DNA of 9,367 bases from Desulfovibrionales bacterium GWA2_65_9 (GTDB taxonomy: Bacteria; Desulfobacterota; Desulfovibrionia; Desulfovibrionales; Desulfovibrionaceae). The notes beneath the pieces were generated by a model. The model saw only the letters and a program-made list of their open reading frames with translations. It had not been told where the DNA came from and searched no databases. The DNA lies in NCBI GenBank assembly GCA_001799475.1, contig MGTN01000162.1, forward strand, positions 1 to 9,367, written 5' to 3'. Of the stretch, positions 1 through 5,247 are shown in pieces. Position 1 is the first letter of the stretch, and each line of letters begins with the position of its first letter. The position numbers were made by a program, and so were the translations under genes.

Positions 1-899
1 CGATCTTCGTGCTGCCCGTGGACATCCCGCTGGTGCGGACCCAGACCCTGCGGTTGTTGCTCGACGGCTTTGCTGCGGCCCCGGCGGCCGTGCTGCACCC
101 GGTGTTCGCCGGGCGACATGGCAACCGTGTTGACCCTGGCGCTGCACGCGGCCATCCGCCCCTCATCGCCGCCCGGCACGCGGCGGAGATCCTGGCCTGG
201 GAGGGGCAAAACGGCCTCGCCGGGGCGCTCCAGGCCCTGGAGGCAGGCCATGGCGCGGCAGAGGTCGCTGTCGCCGCCCGGGGCATCCATTTCGATGTGG
301 ACACGCCAGCCGAACTGGCCGAGGGGCAACGGCGGTTCGAGCGCCGCGGCATCCCCACGCCAGACGAGGCTGTGGCGCTGCTGGCCCTGCACAATGCCGG
401 GGAGCGCGGCCTGGCCCATGGCCGGGGCGTGGCCCAGGCTGCGCTGGCCCTGGCCGGGGCGCTCAATGCGCGCGGGACGACGCTGGAACTGGAGCAGGAG
501 CTGGAACTGGACCTGGAGCTGGTGGAGTCTGCGGCCCTGCTGCACGACATCGCCAAGGGCAGCCCCCGGCATGAGGCGGCAGGCGCGGCCCTGCTGGACG
601 GCCTGGGCTTCGGCCCGGTGGCGCGCATCGTCGAGGCGCACCGCGACATCCCGCCCGCAGCCGCGCAAAGGCTCAGCGAACGCGAGGTCGTCTACTTCGC
701 GGACAAGCTGGTGCGGGGCAGCGCCCGGGTGGACGTGCCCACGCGCTTCCAGGAGAAGCTGGACCGTTTCCAGGACGACGCCGAGGCCACGGCGGCCATC
801 CGCCGCAGGCTGCGCAACGCCCTGGACATGCAGCAGCGCATCGAGGCCGCAGCCGGGGCCAGTGTGGCGCAGATCCTTTCCGCCGGGGACGGTGCATAA
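1..899 (+). CDS. MocA-like molybdenum cofactor nucleotidyltransferase with C-terminal HD domain (5' partial)
   Basis: The reading frame is open from the left edge (in-frame codons from base 3, I-F-V-L-P-V-D-I-P-L-V) and stops at TAA 897-899, so the N-terminus with the nucleotide-binding loop lies outside. Counting from the leucine-rich start at base 9 as residue 1, LPVDIPLV (2-9) matches the metal-binding Asp-x-Pro segment of MobA/MocA-type transferases. GHPPLI (48-53) and FDVDTPAEL (95-103) are further family landmarks. The second half is an HD phosphohydrolase-like domain: H137, HD at 179-180, H188, H211 and FADKLV with D232. In this family the transferase adds CMP or GMP to molybdopterin; the HD domain's substrate is unknown. 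An acidic Leu/Glu repeat (159-171) lies inside the HD domain, and residues 38-47 look like an insertion before GHPPLI. The gene converges on the molybdenum hydroxylase operon, which supports a role in making its MCD-type cofactor. Family call is firm; exact nucleotide specificity is inferred. Confidence 0.8.
   Translation, partial: IFVLPVDIPLVRTQTLRLLLDGFAAAPAAVLHPVFAGRHGNRVDPGAARGHPPLIAARHAAEILAWEGQNGLAGALQALEAGHGAAEVAVAARGIHFDVDTPAELAEGQRRFERRGIPTPDEAVALLALHNAGERGLAHGRGVAQAALALAGALNARGTTLELEQELELDLELVESAALLHDIAKGSPRHEAAGAALLDGLGFGPVARIVEAHRDIPPAAAQRLSEREVVYFADKLVRGSARVDVPTRFQEKLDRFQDDAEATAAIRRRLRNALDMQQRIEAAAGASVAQILSAGDGA
483..526 (+). repeat. Short degenerate CTGGA(A/G) repeat coding an acidic Leu/Glu stretch
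   Basis: Five CTGGA(G/A)-type hexamers alternate with GAGCAG and CTGGAC inside the HD-domain gene. They encode L-E-L-E-Q-E-L-E-L-D-L-E-L-V. The run falls between the first HD-domain histidine (H137) and the HD dyad (179-180), so it probably lengthens a helix or loop. It may be prone to slippage by whole codons. It is not a separate element. Confidence 0.6.
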
Positions 900-978
900 A
901 GGACGGCGGGACCATCCGGCTGTTTGTGTTGCTGCCTGCGGGGCGGCAAAGGTCCGCCAGCTTTGCGGAGTGCTTGGA
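900..978. other. Intergenic stretch downstream of the HD-domain gene
   Basis: These 79 bases between the TAA stop and the first inverted-repeat element carry no gene that I can support. A weak imperfect hairpin is possible: GCAAAG at 946-951 can pair with CTTTGC at 961-966, or GGCGG at 942-946 with CCGCC at 954-958. No T-run follows, so I do not call it an intrinsic terminator. Confidence 0.5.
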
Positions 979-1109
979 CTAGTGTCGCGTCCTCGAAATT
1001 AGTGCATACAAAGTATGCCAGCGCTTGCTGGAATCATTTAGGTTATTTCCTTAAAATGCCCTTCAGTCTGCACCTTTAATAAGCACCTTCTTCGAGGACG
1101 CGACACTAG
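979..1109. mobile_element. MITE-like element A: perfect 19-bp terminal inverted repeats, CTAG flanks
   Basis: The 19-mer ctagtgtcgcgtcctcgaa (979-997) returns as its exact reverse complement at 1091-1109. The outer four bases are CTAG on both sides, so this can be read as 15-bp terminal repeats (983-997 and 1091-1105) flanked by a CTAG target duplication. CTAG is palindromic, so repeat and duplication cannot be told apart. The interior (998-1090) has 37 G/C of 93, about 40 percent, against a very G+C-rich background. It holds two adjacent small hairpins: GCATAC/GTATGC (1004-1018) and CCAGC/GCTGG (1018-1031). No transposase or credible ORF is present. The size and structure fit a miniature, non-autonomous transposable element moved by a transposase encoded elsewhere. 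From memory, a CTAG-like (YTAR) duplication is typical of the IS5 group, but the family assignment is only a suggestion. A 93-nt loop makes a plain transcription terminator unlikely. Confidence 0.72.
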
Positions 1110-1269
1110 GGCCTGTTTCTAAAGGCGTCTTTTGACCCCTGGACGTTGCCTGTCCAGCGGGGCGAGCCGATTTGGGTCCAGGGCTGTACCGCATGAGTAC
1201 ACTCCCTGGCCCCAAAACAGACTCTCTCCTCGCCAGGAAACACAATCCAGCGTTTGAAAACAGGCCCTA
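1107..1269. mobile_element. MITE-like element B: nested foldback with 12-bp terminal repeats, TA flanks
   Basis: tagggcctgttt (1107-1118) is the exact reverse complement of 1258-1269. The TA at each outer edge (1107-1108, 1268-1269) could be a TA target duplication, leaving GGGCCTGTTT ends. Between them lie further, progressively internal complementary pairs: CTGGA 1139-1143 with TCCAG 1246-1250, GGCGAG 1161-1166 with CTCGCC 1229-1234, and a central hairpin at 1171-1216. Almost the whole element could therefore fold on itself. It has no coding capacity and is about 57 percent G+C. It abuts element A, sharing the TAG at 1107-1109, and its right end overlaps the stop codon of the FAD-subunit gene. 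I read it as a non-autonomous element, probably older than element A because its ends match less well. It could instead be a dispersed extragenic palindrome. Only a genome-wide copy search can separate the two. Confidence 0.62.
1171..1216. repeat. Central hairpin of element B
   Basis: The arms 1171-1183 (tttgggtccaggg) and 1204-1216 (ccctggccccaaa) are complementary at 12 of 13 positions. Inside the loop TGTAC (1185-1189) pairs with GTACA (1197-1201). Either strand could form a strong RNA hairpin, and as it sits between convergent genes it might slow or end transcription from both sides. Neither side has the T-run expected of a classical intrinsic terminator. Confidence 0.6.
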
Positions 1270-2163
1270 AAGCACGGCCAGGCGCAGCAGCAGGTTGCCC
1301 GCCACCTCGCGGCGGTAGGCGGCGCTGGCGCGGATGTCGTCGATGGGCTGGACGCGGGCGCGCACAATGGCCGCAGCGGCGCTCAGGGCAGTGAGGGAGA
1401 GCGTGCGCCCGATGAGGGCGGCCTCGGCCTCGGGGCAGCGCCAGACGGTCGGGGCCACGGAGCCCCAGGCCAGGCGCGCCTCGGCGATCCTGCCCCGCCG
1501 GTCCAGCCGCACCAGGGCGGCCAGGCTGACCACGGCCACGGCCAGCGCGCTTCTGCGCCCCACCTTCTCGAAATGCTGCACGCAGCCCACGGCAGGCAGC
1601 GGCACATGCACCGCCAGGAGCACCTCGCCGGGCATGAACGCCGTGCGGCCAGGGCCAAGGATGAACTCGGCCAGGGCCATGCGCCGCACCCCCGCGGCCG
1701 AGGCCAGCTCCACCTCCGCGCCCAGCACCAGGAGCGGCGGCAGGGAGTCGCCCGCCGGGGAGGCCGTGCAGATGTTGCCGCCCAGGGTGGCCATGTTGCG
1801 GATGGGCGGCGAGCCCAGCTCGGCCAGGGCCTGCGCCAGCACGGGCAGCCGCGCGCGGACCAGCGGATGCGCCAGCAGTTCCGCGTGGGTCGTGGCCGCG
1901 CCGATGCGCAGGGTGCGGTGCAGGTTTCCCGGCCCGGCGTCCCGCGTCTCGGCCTTGGAATCCTCGACAATGCCGCGCAGGGCCGCGAGCCTGTCCAGGC
2001 TGACCAGCGTGGCCGATCCGGCCCCTTCGGGTGCATTGGCTGTGGCCTGCGGGTTTGCGCGCAGGCGCACCAGCAGGTCCGTGCCGCCCGCCAGCACGCG
2101 CGCGCCGGGTTCGGCCAGAGCCTTGAAGAACCCCTTCAGGTCGCGCGGAAAGAGCACGTTCAT
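1267..2163 (-). CDS. Molybdenum hydroxylase FAD-binding (medium) subunit
   Basis: This 298-residue protein belongs to the FAD-binding subunit family of xanthine dehydrogenase/CO dehydrogenase (XdhB/CoxM type). It would take electrons from the [2Fe-2S] subunit and pass them to NAD+ or another acceptor. The FAD pyrophosphate-binding motifs are present: AGGTDLLV (25-32) and TLGGNICTASPAGD (126-139). IGAATTHAEL (88-97) and the C-terminal FEKVGRRSA region (198-206) also fit the family, and the length is normal. The ATG at 2163-2161 overlaps the TGA of the upstream [2Fe-2S] gene as ATGA, so translation is probably coupled; an AGGGG ribosome site lies 6 nt upstream (2170-2174). No export signal is visible, so it should be cytoplasmic. 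The TAG stop (1269-1267) uses the edge of inverted-repeat element B. The protein still ends in the expected YRREVAGNLLLR-type helix, so it looks complete. Confidence 0.88.
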   Translation of the reverse strand: MNVLFPRDLKGFFKALAEPGARVLAGGTDLLVRLRANPQATANAPEGAGSATLVSLDRLAALRGIVEDSKAETRDAGPGNLHRTLRIGAATTHAELLAHPLVRARLPVLAQALAELGSPPIRNMATLGGNICTASPAGDSLPPLLVLGAEVELASAAGVRRMALAEFILGPGRTAFMPGEVLLAVHVPLPAVGCVQHFEKVGRRSALAVAVVSLAALVRLDRRGRIAEARLAWGSVAPTVWRCPEAEAALIGRTLSLTALSAAAAIVRARVQPIDDIRASAAYRREVAGNLLLRLAVL

Positions 2164-2684
2164 GGCTTGCCCCTGGCGCCCGCTGTTTCATCGTCCGGGG
2201 CAGCGCTCGGAGCATCGCTCGGGGCATCGCCCAACTCTTTGGCTGCGGCGCGCACGGCGTCCACGATCTTCACGTAGCCCGTGCAGCGGCAGAGGTTCCC
2301 GGACAAAGCCCGGCGCACCTCGTCCCGCGTGGGGTCCGGGTTCTGGGCCAGCAGGGCGCTGGCGGCGATGGTCATGCCCGGCGAGCAGAAGCCGCACTGC
2401 ACAGCCCCATGCTCGGCAAAGGCCCGCTGGATGGGGTGCGGGGCGGACGCGCTGCCCAGGCCCGCAGCCGTGGTCAGCTCGCGGCCCTGGAGTTGCGCGG
2501 CGAGCATCAGGCAGGACAGACGGTGCACGCCGTCCAGCAGCACTGAGCAGGCCCCGCACTCGCCCGTGCCGCAGCCTTCCTTGACGTCAAGGGCCTGGAG
2601 CTCGCGCAGCAGGTCCACCACGCGCTTGTCCAGGGCCGTGTCCAGGCGCACGCCCTGGCCGTTCAGGGTGAAGGAAAGCATCAT
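2160..2684 (-). CDS. Molybdenum hydroxylase [2Fe-2S] (small) subunit
   Basis: This 174-residue iron-sulfur subunit shuttles electrons from the molybdenum centre to FAD. The plant-type N-terminal cluster motif is GCGTGECGAC with C38, C43, C46 and later C58. The C-terminal four-helix cluster domain has QCGFC (C97, C100) and NLCRCTGY (C132, C134), so all eight ligands are present. The chosen start is the first of two consecutive ATGs (2684-2682). A strong GGAGG lies 5 nt before it and 8 nt before the second, so either could be used. The start overlaps the TGA of the Mo-subunit gene (ATGA), and the stop overlaps the FAD-subunit start in the same way. About 20 residues extend past the usual domain end as a D-A-P-S repeat tail. 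There is no twin-arginine signal, unlike some periplasmic aldehyde oxidases that carry one on this subunit. Confidence 0.92.
   Translation of the reverse strand: MMLSFTLNGQGVRLDTALDKRVVDLLRELQALDVKEGCGTGECGACSVLLDGVHRLSCLMLAAQLQGRELTTAAGLGSASAPHPIQRAFAEHGAVQCGFCSPGMTIAASALLAQNPDPTRDEVRRALSGNLCRCTGYVKIVDAVRAAAKELGDAPSDAPSAAPDDETAGARGKP
2170..2174 (-). promoter_or_regulatory. Ribosome binding site of the FAD subunit gene
   Basis: On the minus strand AGGGG lies 6 nt before the ATG at 2163-2161, inside the end of the [2Fe-2S] gene. It supports this start together with the ATGA overlap. Confidence 0.55.
2193..2228 (-). repeat. Three degenerate 12-bp tandem repeats in the [2Fe-2S] subunit tail
   Basis: Copies at 2193-2204, 2205-2216 and 2217-2228 resemble GCTCGGRGCATC. 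The second and third differ at one base and the first is more diverged. They encode the D-A-P-S/A-A-P-D tail after the last cluster domain. The stretch looks like a slippage-expanded, unstructured C-terminus and should not affect cluster binding. Confidence 0.6.
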
Positions 2685-5002
2685 GCGCGCCTCCGGCTGG
2701 GCGTTTTGCGCTGTTTGAGCGCCGCCAGCACCCGCTCCGGGGTGAAGGGCAGATGCCGCAAGCGCACGCCCGTGGCCCGGTGCAGGGCTGCGGCCATGGC
2801 CGGGGCCGGTCCGTTGAGGCCCACCTCGCCCACGCCCTTGAGGCCGCGCGGGCCGGTGTCCTCGTCGCCCTCCACGGCCAGGGACAGGGTGTCCGGCACG
2901 TCCAGGGCCGTGGGGATGAGGTAGGTGGACAGGTCGCGGCTCCGGATGAGTCCCTGGCGCAGCTGAAAATCCTCGATGAGCGCAAAGCCGATGCCCTGGG
3001 CCACGCCGCCCTGGGCCTGCTGGTCGAAGCAGGAGCGGTCGAGCACGCGCCCGCCGTCGGTGATGGCCAGGTAGTCGCACACGCGCACCCGGCCCGTGAG
3101 CTCGTCCACCTCGATGCGCGCCAGGTGCGCGGCATAGGCGAAGAACAGGTGCGGGAAGCCGATGGGGAAGGCGCGGCCGGTGTCCGGCGGGTCCTGGGCC
3201 ACGGGCATGAGGAAGTCCGCAACGCAGATGCGGTCGTCGCGGCTGAGGTAGCGCGCCAGCACGGCCAGGGGCAGGGTCTTGCCCGTGGCTGCGTGCCGCA
3301 CCGCGCCCGCGACAAGCTCAAGGCCCTCCAAGGTGTCGCGGAGCAGCGGCATGGCAGCGCGGGCCAGGAGCTTGTCGCGCATGGCCGCGCAGGCCTTGAG
3401 CAGCGCGTTGCCAAAGGTGTAGGTGGTCCGCCCGGCCGAGGACGAGCCCGAGGGGTGGCACAGGGCCGTATCCGGCTGGAGCAGGCGCACGGCCCCAGGC
3501 GGCTGGTTCAGCTCCTGGGCCGCCAGCAGGGCAAAGGCCGAGGAATTGCCCTGGCCCATGTCCGCCACGCCGCTGTAGACCAGAAAATCGCCCGCCTCGG
3601 TGAGCTCCACCTTGGCTATGGCCATGTCCGGCAGGCCCCGGCCATAGCCCATGCCGTTGAAGACCGCGGCCAGGCCCACGCCCCGCCGGGTGCAGGCCGG
3701 AGCTTCGGCCTGCCAGGCCTCGCGGCCCAGCCACAGCGGGTGCGCGGCCAGGGTGTCCAGGCACTCCACCAGGTGCACGGAGCTGTCCAGGCGCACGCCC
3801 GCGCAGTTCACGTCGCCCCGGGTGAGCGCATTTCTGCGCCTCAGCTCGAGCGGGTCCAGGCCGAGCTGTTCCGCCAGTTCGTCCAGCAGGCCCTCAAAGG
3901 CCGGGCTCACCTGGGCCACGCCAAAGCCCCGAAAGGCCCCGGCAATGGGGTTGTTGGTGTACACGCAACGGCCCTCGATGCGCGTGTGCGGGATGCGGTA
4001 CGGCCCGGCCGCGTGCTCCAGGCCCAGCTCCATGACCTCGCCGCCCAGGTGCGCGTAGGGTCCGGTGTCGTAGAAGGCGCGACAGGTGAAGGCCAGAAGC
4101 GTGCCGTCCGCGTCCGCGCCCAGGGCGCAGCGCAGGCGCACGGCGTGGCGCTTGTACCCGGCCAGGATGCTCTCCTCGCGGTCCCAGGCCATGCGCACGG
4201 GGCGGCCCGAGGCGTTCAGCGCGGCCAGTCCCAGCAGGCACTGCACCGTGGCCCCGTCCTTGCCGCCGAAACCCCCGCCCAGGTGCGGCGCACGCACGCG
4301 GATGCGCAGAGGGTCCAGGCCCAGGGCCTGGCCGATCTCGAAGCGGTCGCGGAACGGGGCCTGGGTGCTCACGGTCATGTCCAGGGTGCCGTCGGGCAGC
4401 AGTTGCGCCACCCCGCACTGGGTCTCCAGAAAGGCGTGCTCCTGCACCGGGGTGGAAAATTCGCCGCGCACCACTCTGGGCGCGGATCTCAGGGCCGTGC
4501 GGGCGTCGCCCTTCTCGATGACCGCGCCGAGCAGCAGGTTGCCGCCCTTGCGGCCCTGGTGGACCAGGGGCGCGTCCTTCTTCAGCGCCGCCTCCGGGTC
4601 GAACACGCCGGGCAGGGGCTCGATGTCCGCGCGCAGGGCCGCGAGCCCGGCCCTCAGGGCCTCGGCGGACGTGGCCAGCACCAGGGCCACGGGGTCGCCC
4701 GCATGGCGGATGACCTCGCCGCAGAGCACGGGCTGATCCTTGTGGATGATGCCCTGGAGATTGGTTCCCGGCACATCCGCAGCGGTGAGCACGCGCAGCA
4801 CGCCGGGCACGGCCAGGGCCGCCGCCGCGTCCACCCCGCGCACCCGGCCATGGGCGATGCCAAGCAGTGCCCCAGGCCGGAAGGCTCCGGCATGGAGGCA
4901 GCCCTCCGGGGCGAGGTCCGCAGCAAAGCGCTCCGCGCCGACAGCCTTGGACAGGGCGTCGTGGCGTGGCGGGGACAAAATTCCTGAAGGGTTTGCCACC
5001 AT
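2681..5002 (-). CDS. Molybdenum hydroxylase molybdopterin-binding (large) subunit, xanthine dehydrogenase family
   Basis: This 773-residue catalytic subunit binds the molybdenum cofactor and would hydroxylate a purine, other N-heterocycle or aldehyde; the substrate is not readable here. Visible family motifs from the chosen ATG are a CoxL-type a/b hammerhead N-domain (about 15-130), EHAFLETQ (188-195), GGGFGGK (242-248), AFRGFG (356-361), DMGQGNS (481-487), SSSAGRTTY (520-528), QGGVAQGIGFAL (663-674) and GVGEVG (723-728). E726 is the expected catalytic glutamate. The length suits a separate large subunit. Start choice: the ATG at 5002-5000 has a GGAG only 2 nt upstream (5005-5008), whereas the GTG in the next codon (4999-4997) has it at a normal 5 nt, so the true start may be one codon later. 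The frame stays open to an ATG at 5185, but that extension is unlike the family. It is the first gene of the operon, followed by the [2Fe-2S] and FAD genes. The Mo-FeS-FAD order differs from the E. coli xdhABC order (Mo-FAD-FeS). Confidence 0.9.
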   Translation of the reverse strand: MVANPSGILSPPRHDALSKAVGAERFAADLAPEGCLHAGAFRPGALLGIAHGRVRGVDAAAALAVPGVLRVLTAADVPGTNLQGIIHKDQPVLCGEVIRHAGDPVALVLATSAEALRAGLAALRADIEPLPGVFDPEAALKKDAPLVHQGRKGGNLLLGAVIEKGDARTALRSAPRVVRGEFSTPVQEHAFLETQCGVAQLLPDGTLDMTVSTQAPFRDRFEIGQALGLDPLRIRVRAPHLGGGFGGKDGATVQCLLGLAALNASGRPVRMAWDREESILAGYKRHAVRLRCALGADADGTLLAFTCRAFYDTGPYAHLGGEVMELGLEHAAGPYRIPHTRIEGRCVYTNNPIAGAFRGFGVAQVSPAFEGLLDELAEQLGLDPLELRRRNALTRGDVNCAGVRLDSSVHLVECLDTLAAHPLWLGREAWQAEAPACTRRGVGLAAVFNGMGYGRGLPDMAIAKVELTEAGDFLVYSGVADMGQGNSSAFALLAAQELNQPPGAVRLLQPDTALCHPSGSSSAGRTTYTFGNALLKACAAMRDKLLARAAMPLLRDTLEGLELVAGAVRHAATGKTLPLAVLARYLSRDDRICVADFLMPVAQDPPDTGRAFPIGFPHLFFAYAAHLARIEVDELTGRVRVCDYLAITDGGRVLDRSCFDQQAQGGVAQGIGFALIEDFQLRQGLIRSRDLSTYLIPTALDVPDTLSLAVEGDEDTGPRGLKGVGEVGLNGPAPAMAAALHRATGVRLRHLPFTPERVLAALKQRKTPSRRRA
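2690..2694 (-). promoter_or_regulatory. Ribosome binding site of the [2Fe-2S] subunit gene
   Basis: On the minus strand GGAGG lies 5 nt before the first ATG (2684-2682) and 8 nt before the second (2681-2679), inside the end of the Mo-subunit gene. It is the best Shine-Dalgarno sequence in the window. Confidence 0.7.
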
Positions 5003-5144
5003 CGCTCCAGCGGAGGTTGTTTGCATTGCGTGGACCAGCAGGACGAACGCCAGGCACCCGTTGGCCGGGGCCCTGAGGGCAGCCCATGCGTCACGGACGC
5101 GCTGGCGGCCTCGTCCGGAGCCTGCTCTCCAGTACACCGGGGCC

Positions 5145-5189
5145 GTGGCCAAGGCAACAATCCGGCCCCACAGCCCTGTGGCCAAGGCA
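5145..5189. repeat. Two 12-bp direct repeats upstream of the hydroxylase operon
   Basis: gtggccaaggca occurs at 5145-5156 and again at 5178-5189, with start points 33 bp apart, close to three helical turns. The pair lies about 145-190 bp before the hydroxylase start and could be operator half-sites for a regulator. Chance similarity in G+C-rich DNA is also possible. Confidence 0.3.
5154..5168 (-). promoter_or_regulatory. Possible sigma-54 type (-24/-12) promoter for the hydroxylase operon
   Basis: On the minus strand there is GG, ten bases, then GC, with TT directly before the GC (TTGC box). This matches the invariant GG/GC spacing of RpoN promoters and the TTGC of the -12 element. The -24 box is only partly conserved (GGCC instead of GGCAC). 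It would start transcription about 140 bases before the large-subunit gene. Such matches are common by chance in G+C-rich DNA, and no activator gene is in the window. Confidence 0.2.
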
Positions 5190-5247
5190 GACGGCCAGGC
5201 CAGGCGGCCAGGGCTTTTGCACGCCGAAGGCCTGAAGCCGTGGCGGC

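Larger units (their letters stand above)
5003..5247 (-). other. Upstream region of the molybdenum hydroxylase operon
   Basis: These 245 bases separate the kinase stop from the hydroxylase start, both on the minus strand. They must hold any dedicated hydroxylase promoter. I see a possible sigma-54-type motif and a pair of 12-bp direct repeats (listed separately). A short AGCCG-tgg-CGGCT hairpin (5236-5248) overlaps the kinase stop codon but lacks a T-run. An imperfect stem joins AGCCCT...GGCC (5172-5183) to GGCCAGGGCT (5206-5215), and its T-run points to the plus strand, where no gene ends. Read-through from the kinase operon is therefore possible. Confidence 0.5.

Noticed and set aside
70..1002. 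Second plus-strand frame overlapping the transferase-HD gene
   Set aside because: It is Arg/Trp/Pro-rich out-of-frame translation with no recognisable domain.
979..1109. Bidirectional intrinsic terminator
   Set aside because: The arms are separated by 93 nt and lack adjacent T-runs. The CTAG flanks and atypical base composition fit a mobile element better.
1063..1245. 60-codon minus-strand frame across the two inverted-repeat elements
   Set aside because: There is no ribosome site or recognisable domain, and it spans the junction of two unrelated elements.
2753..4987. Long plus-strand open frame (744 codons) opposite the large hydroxylase subunit
   Set aside because: It is a low-complexity antisense shadow of a gene with clear catalytic motifs.
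5003..5185. N-terminal extension of the large subunit (start at 5185) with a hydrophobic CLAFVLLVHA stretch resembling a signal peptide
   Set aside because: The family begins close to the chosen ATG, the extension shows no twin-arginine motif, and cofactor-loaded hydroxylases are not exported by a Sec-type signal. It is most likely open by chance in the upstream region.
5172..5218. Terminator after the kinase gene
   Set aside because: The stem is imperfect and its T-run follows on the plus strand, opposite to the kinase's direction.
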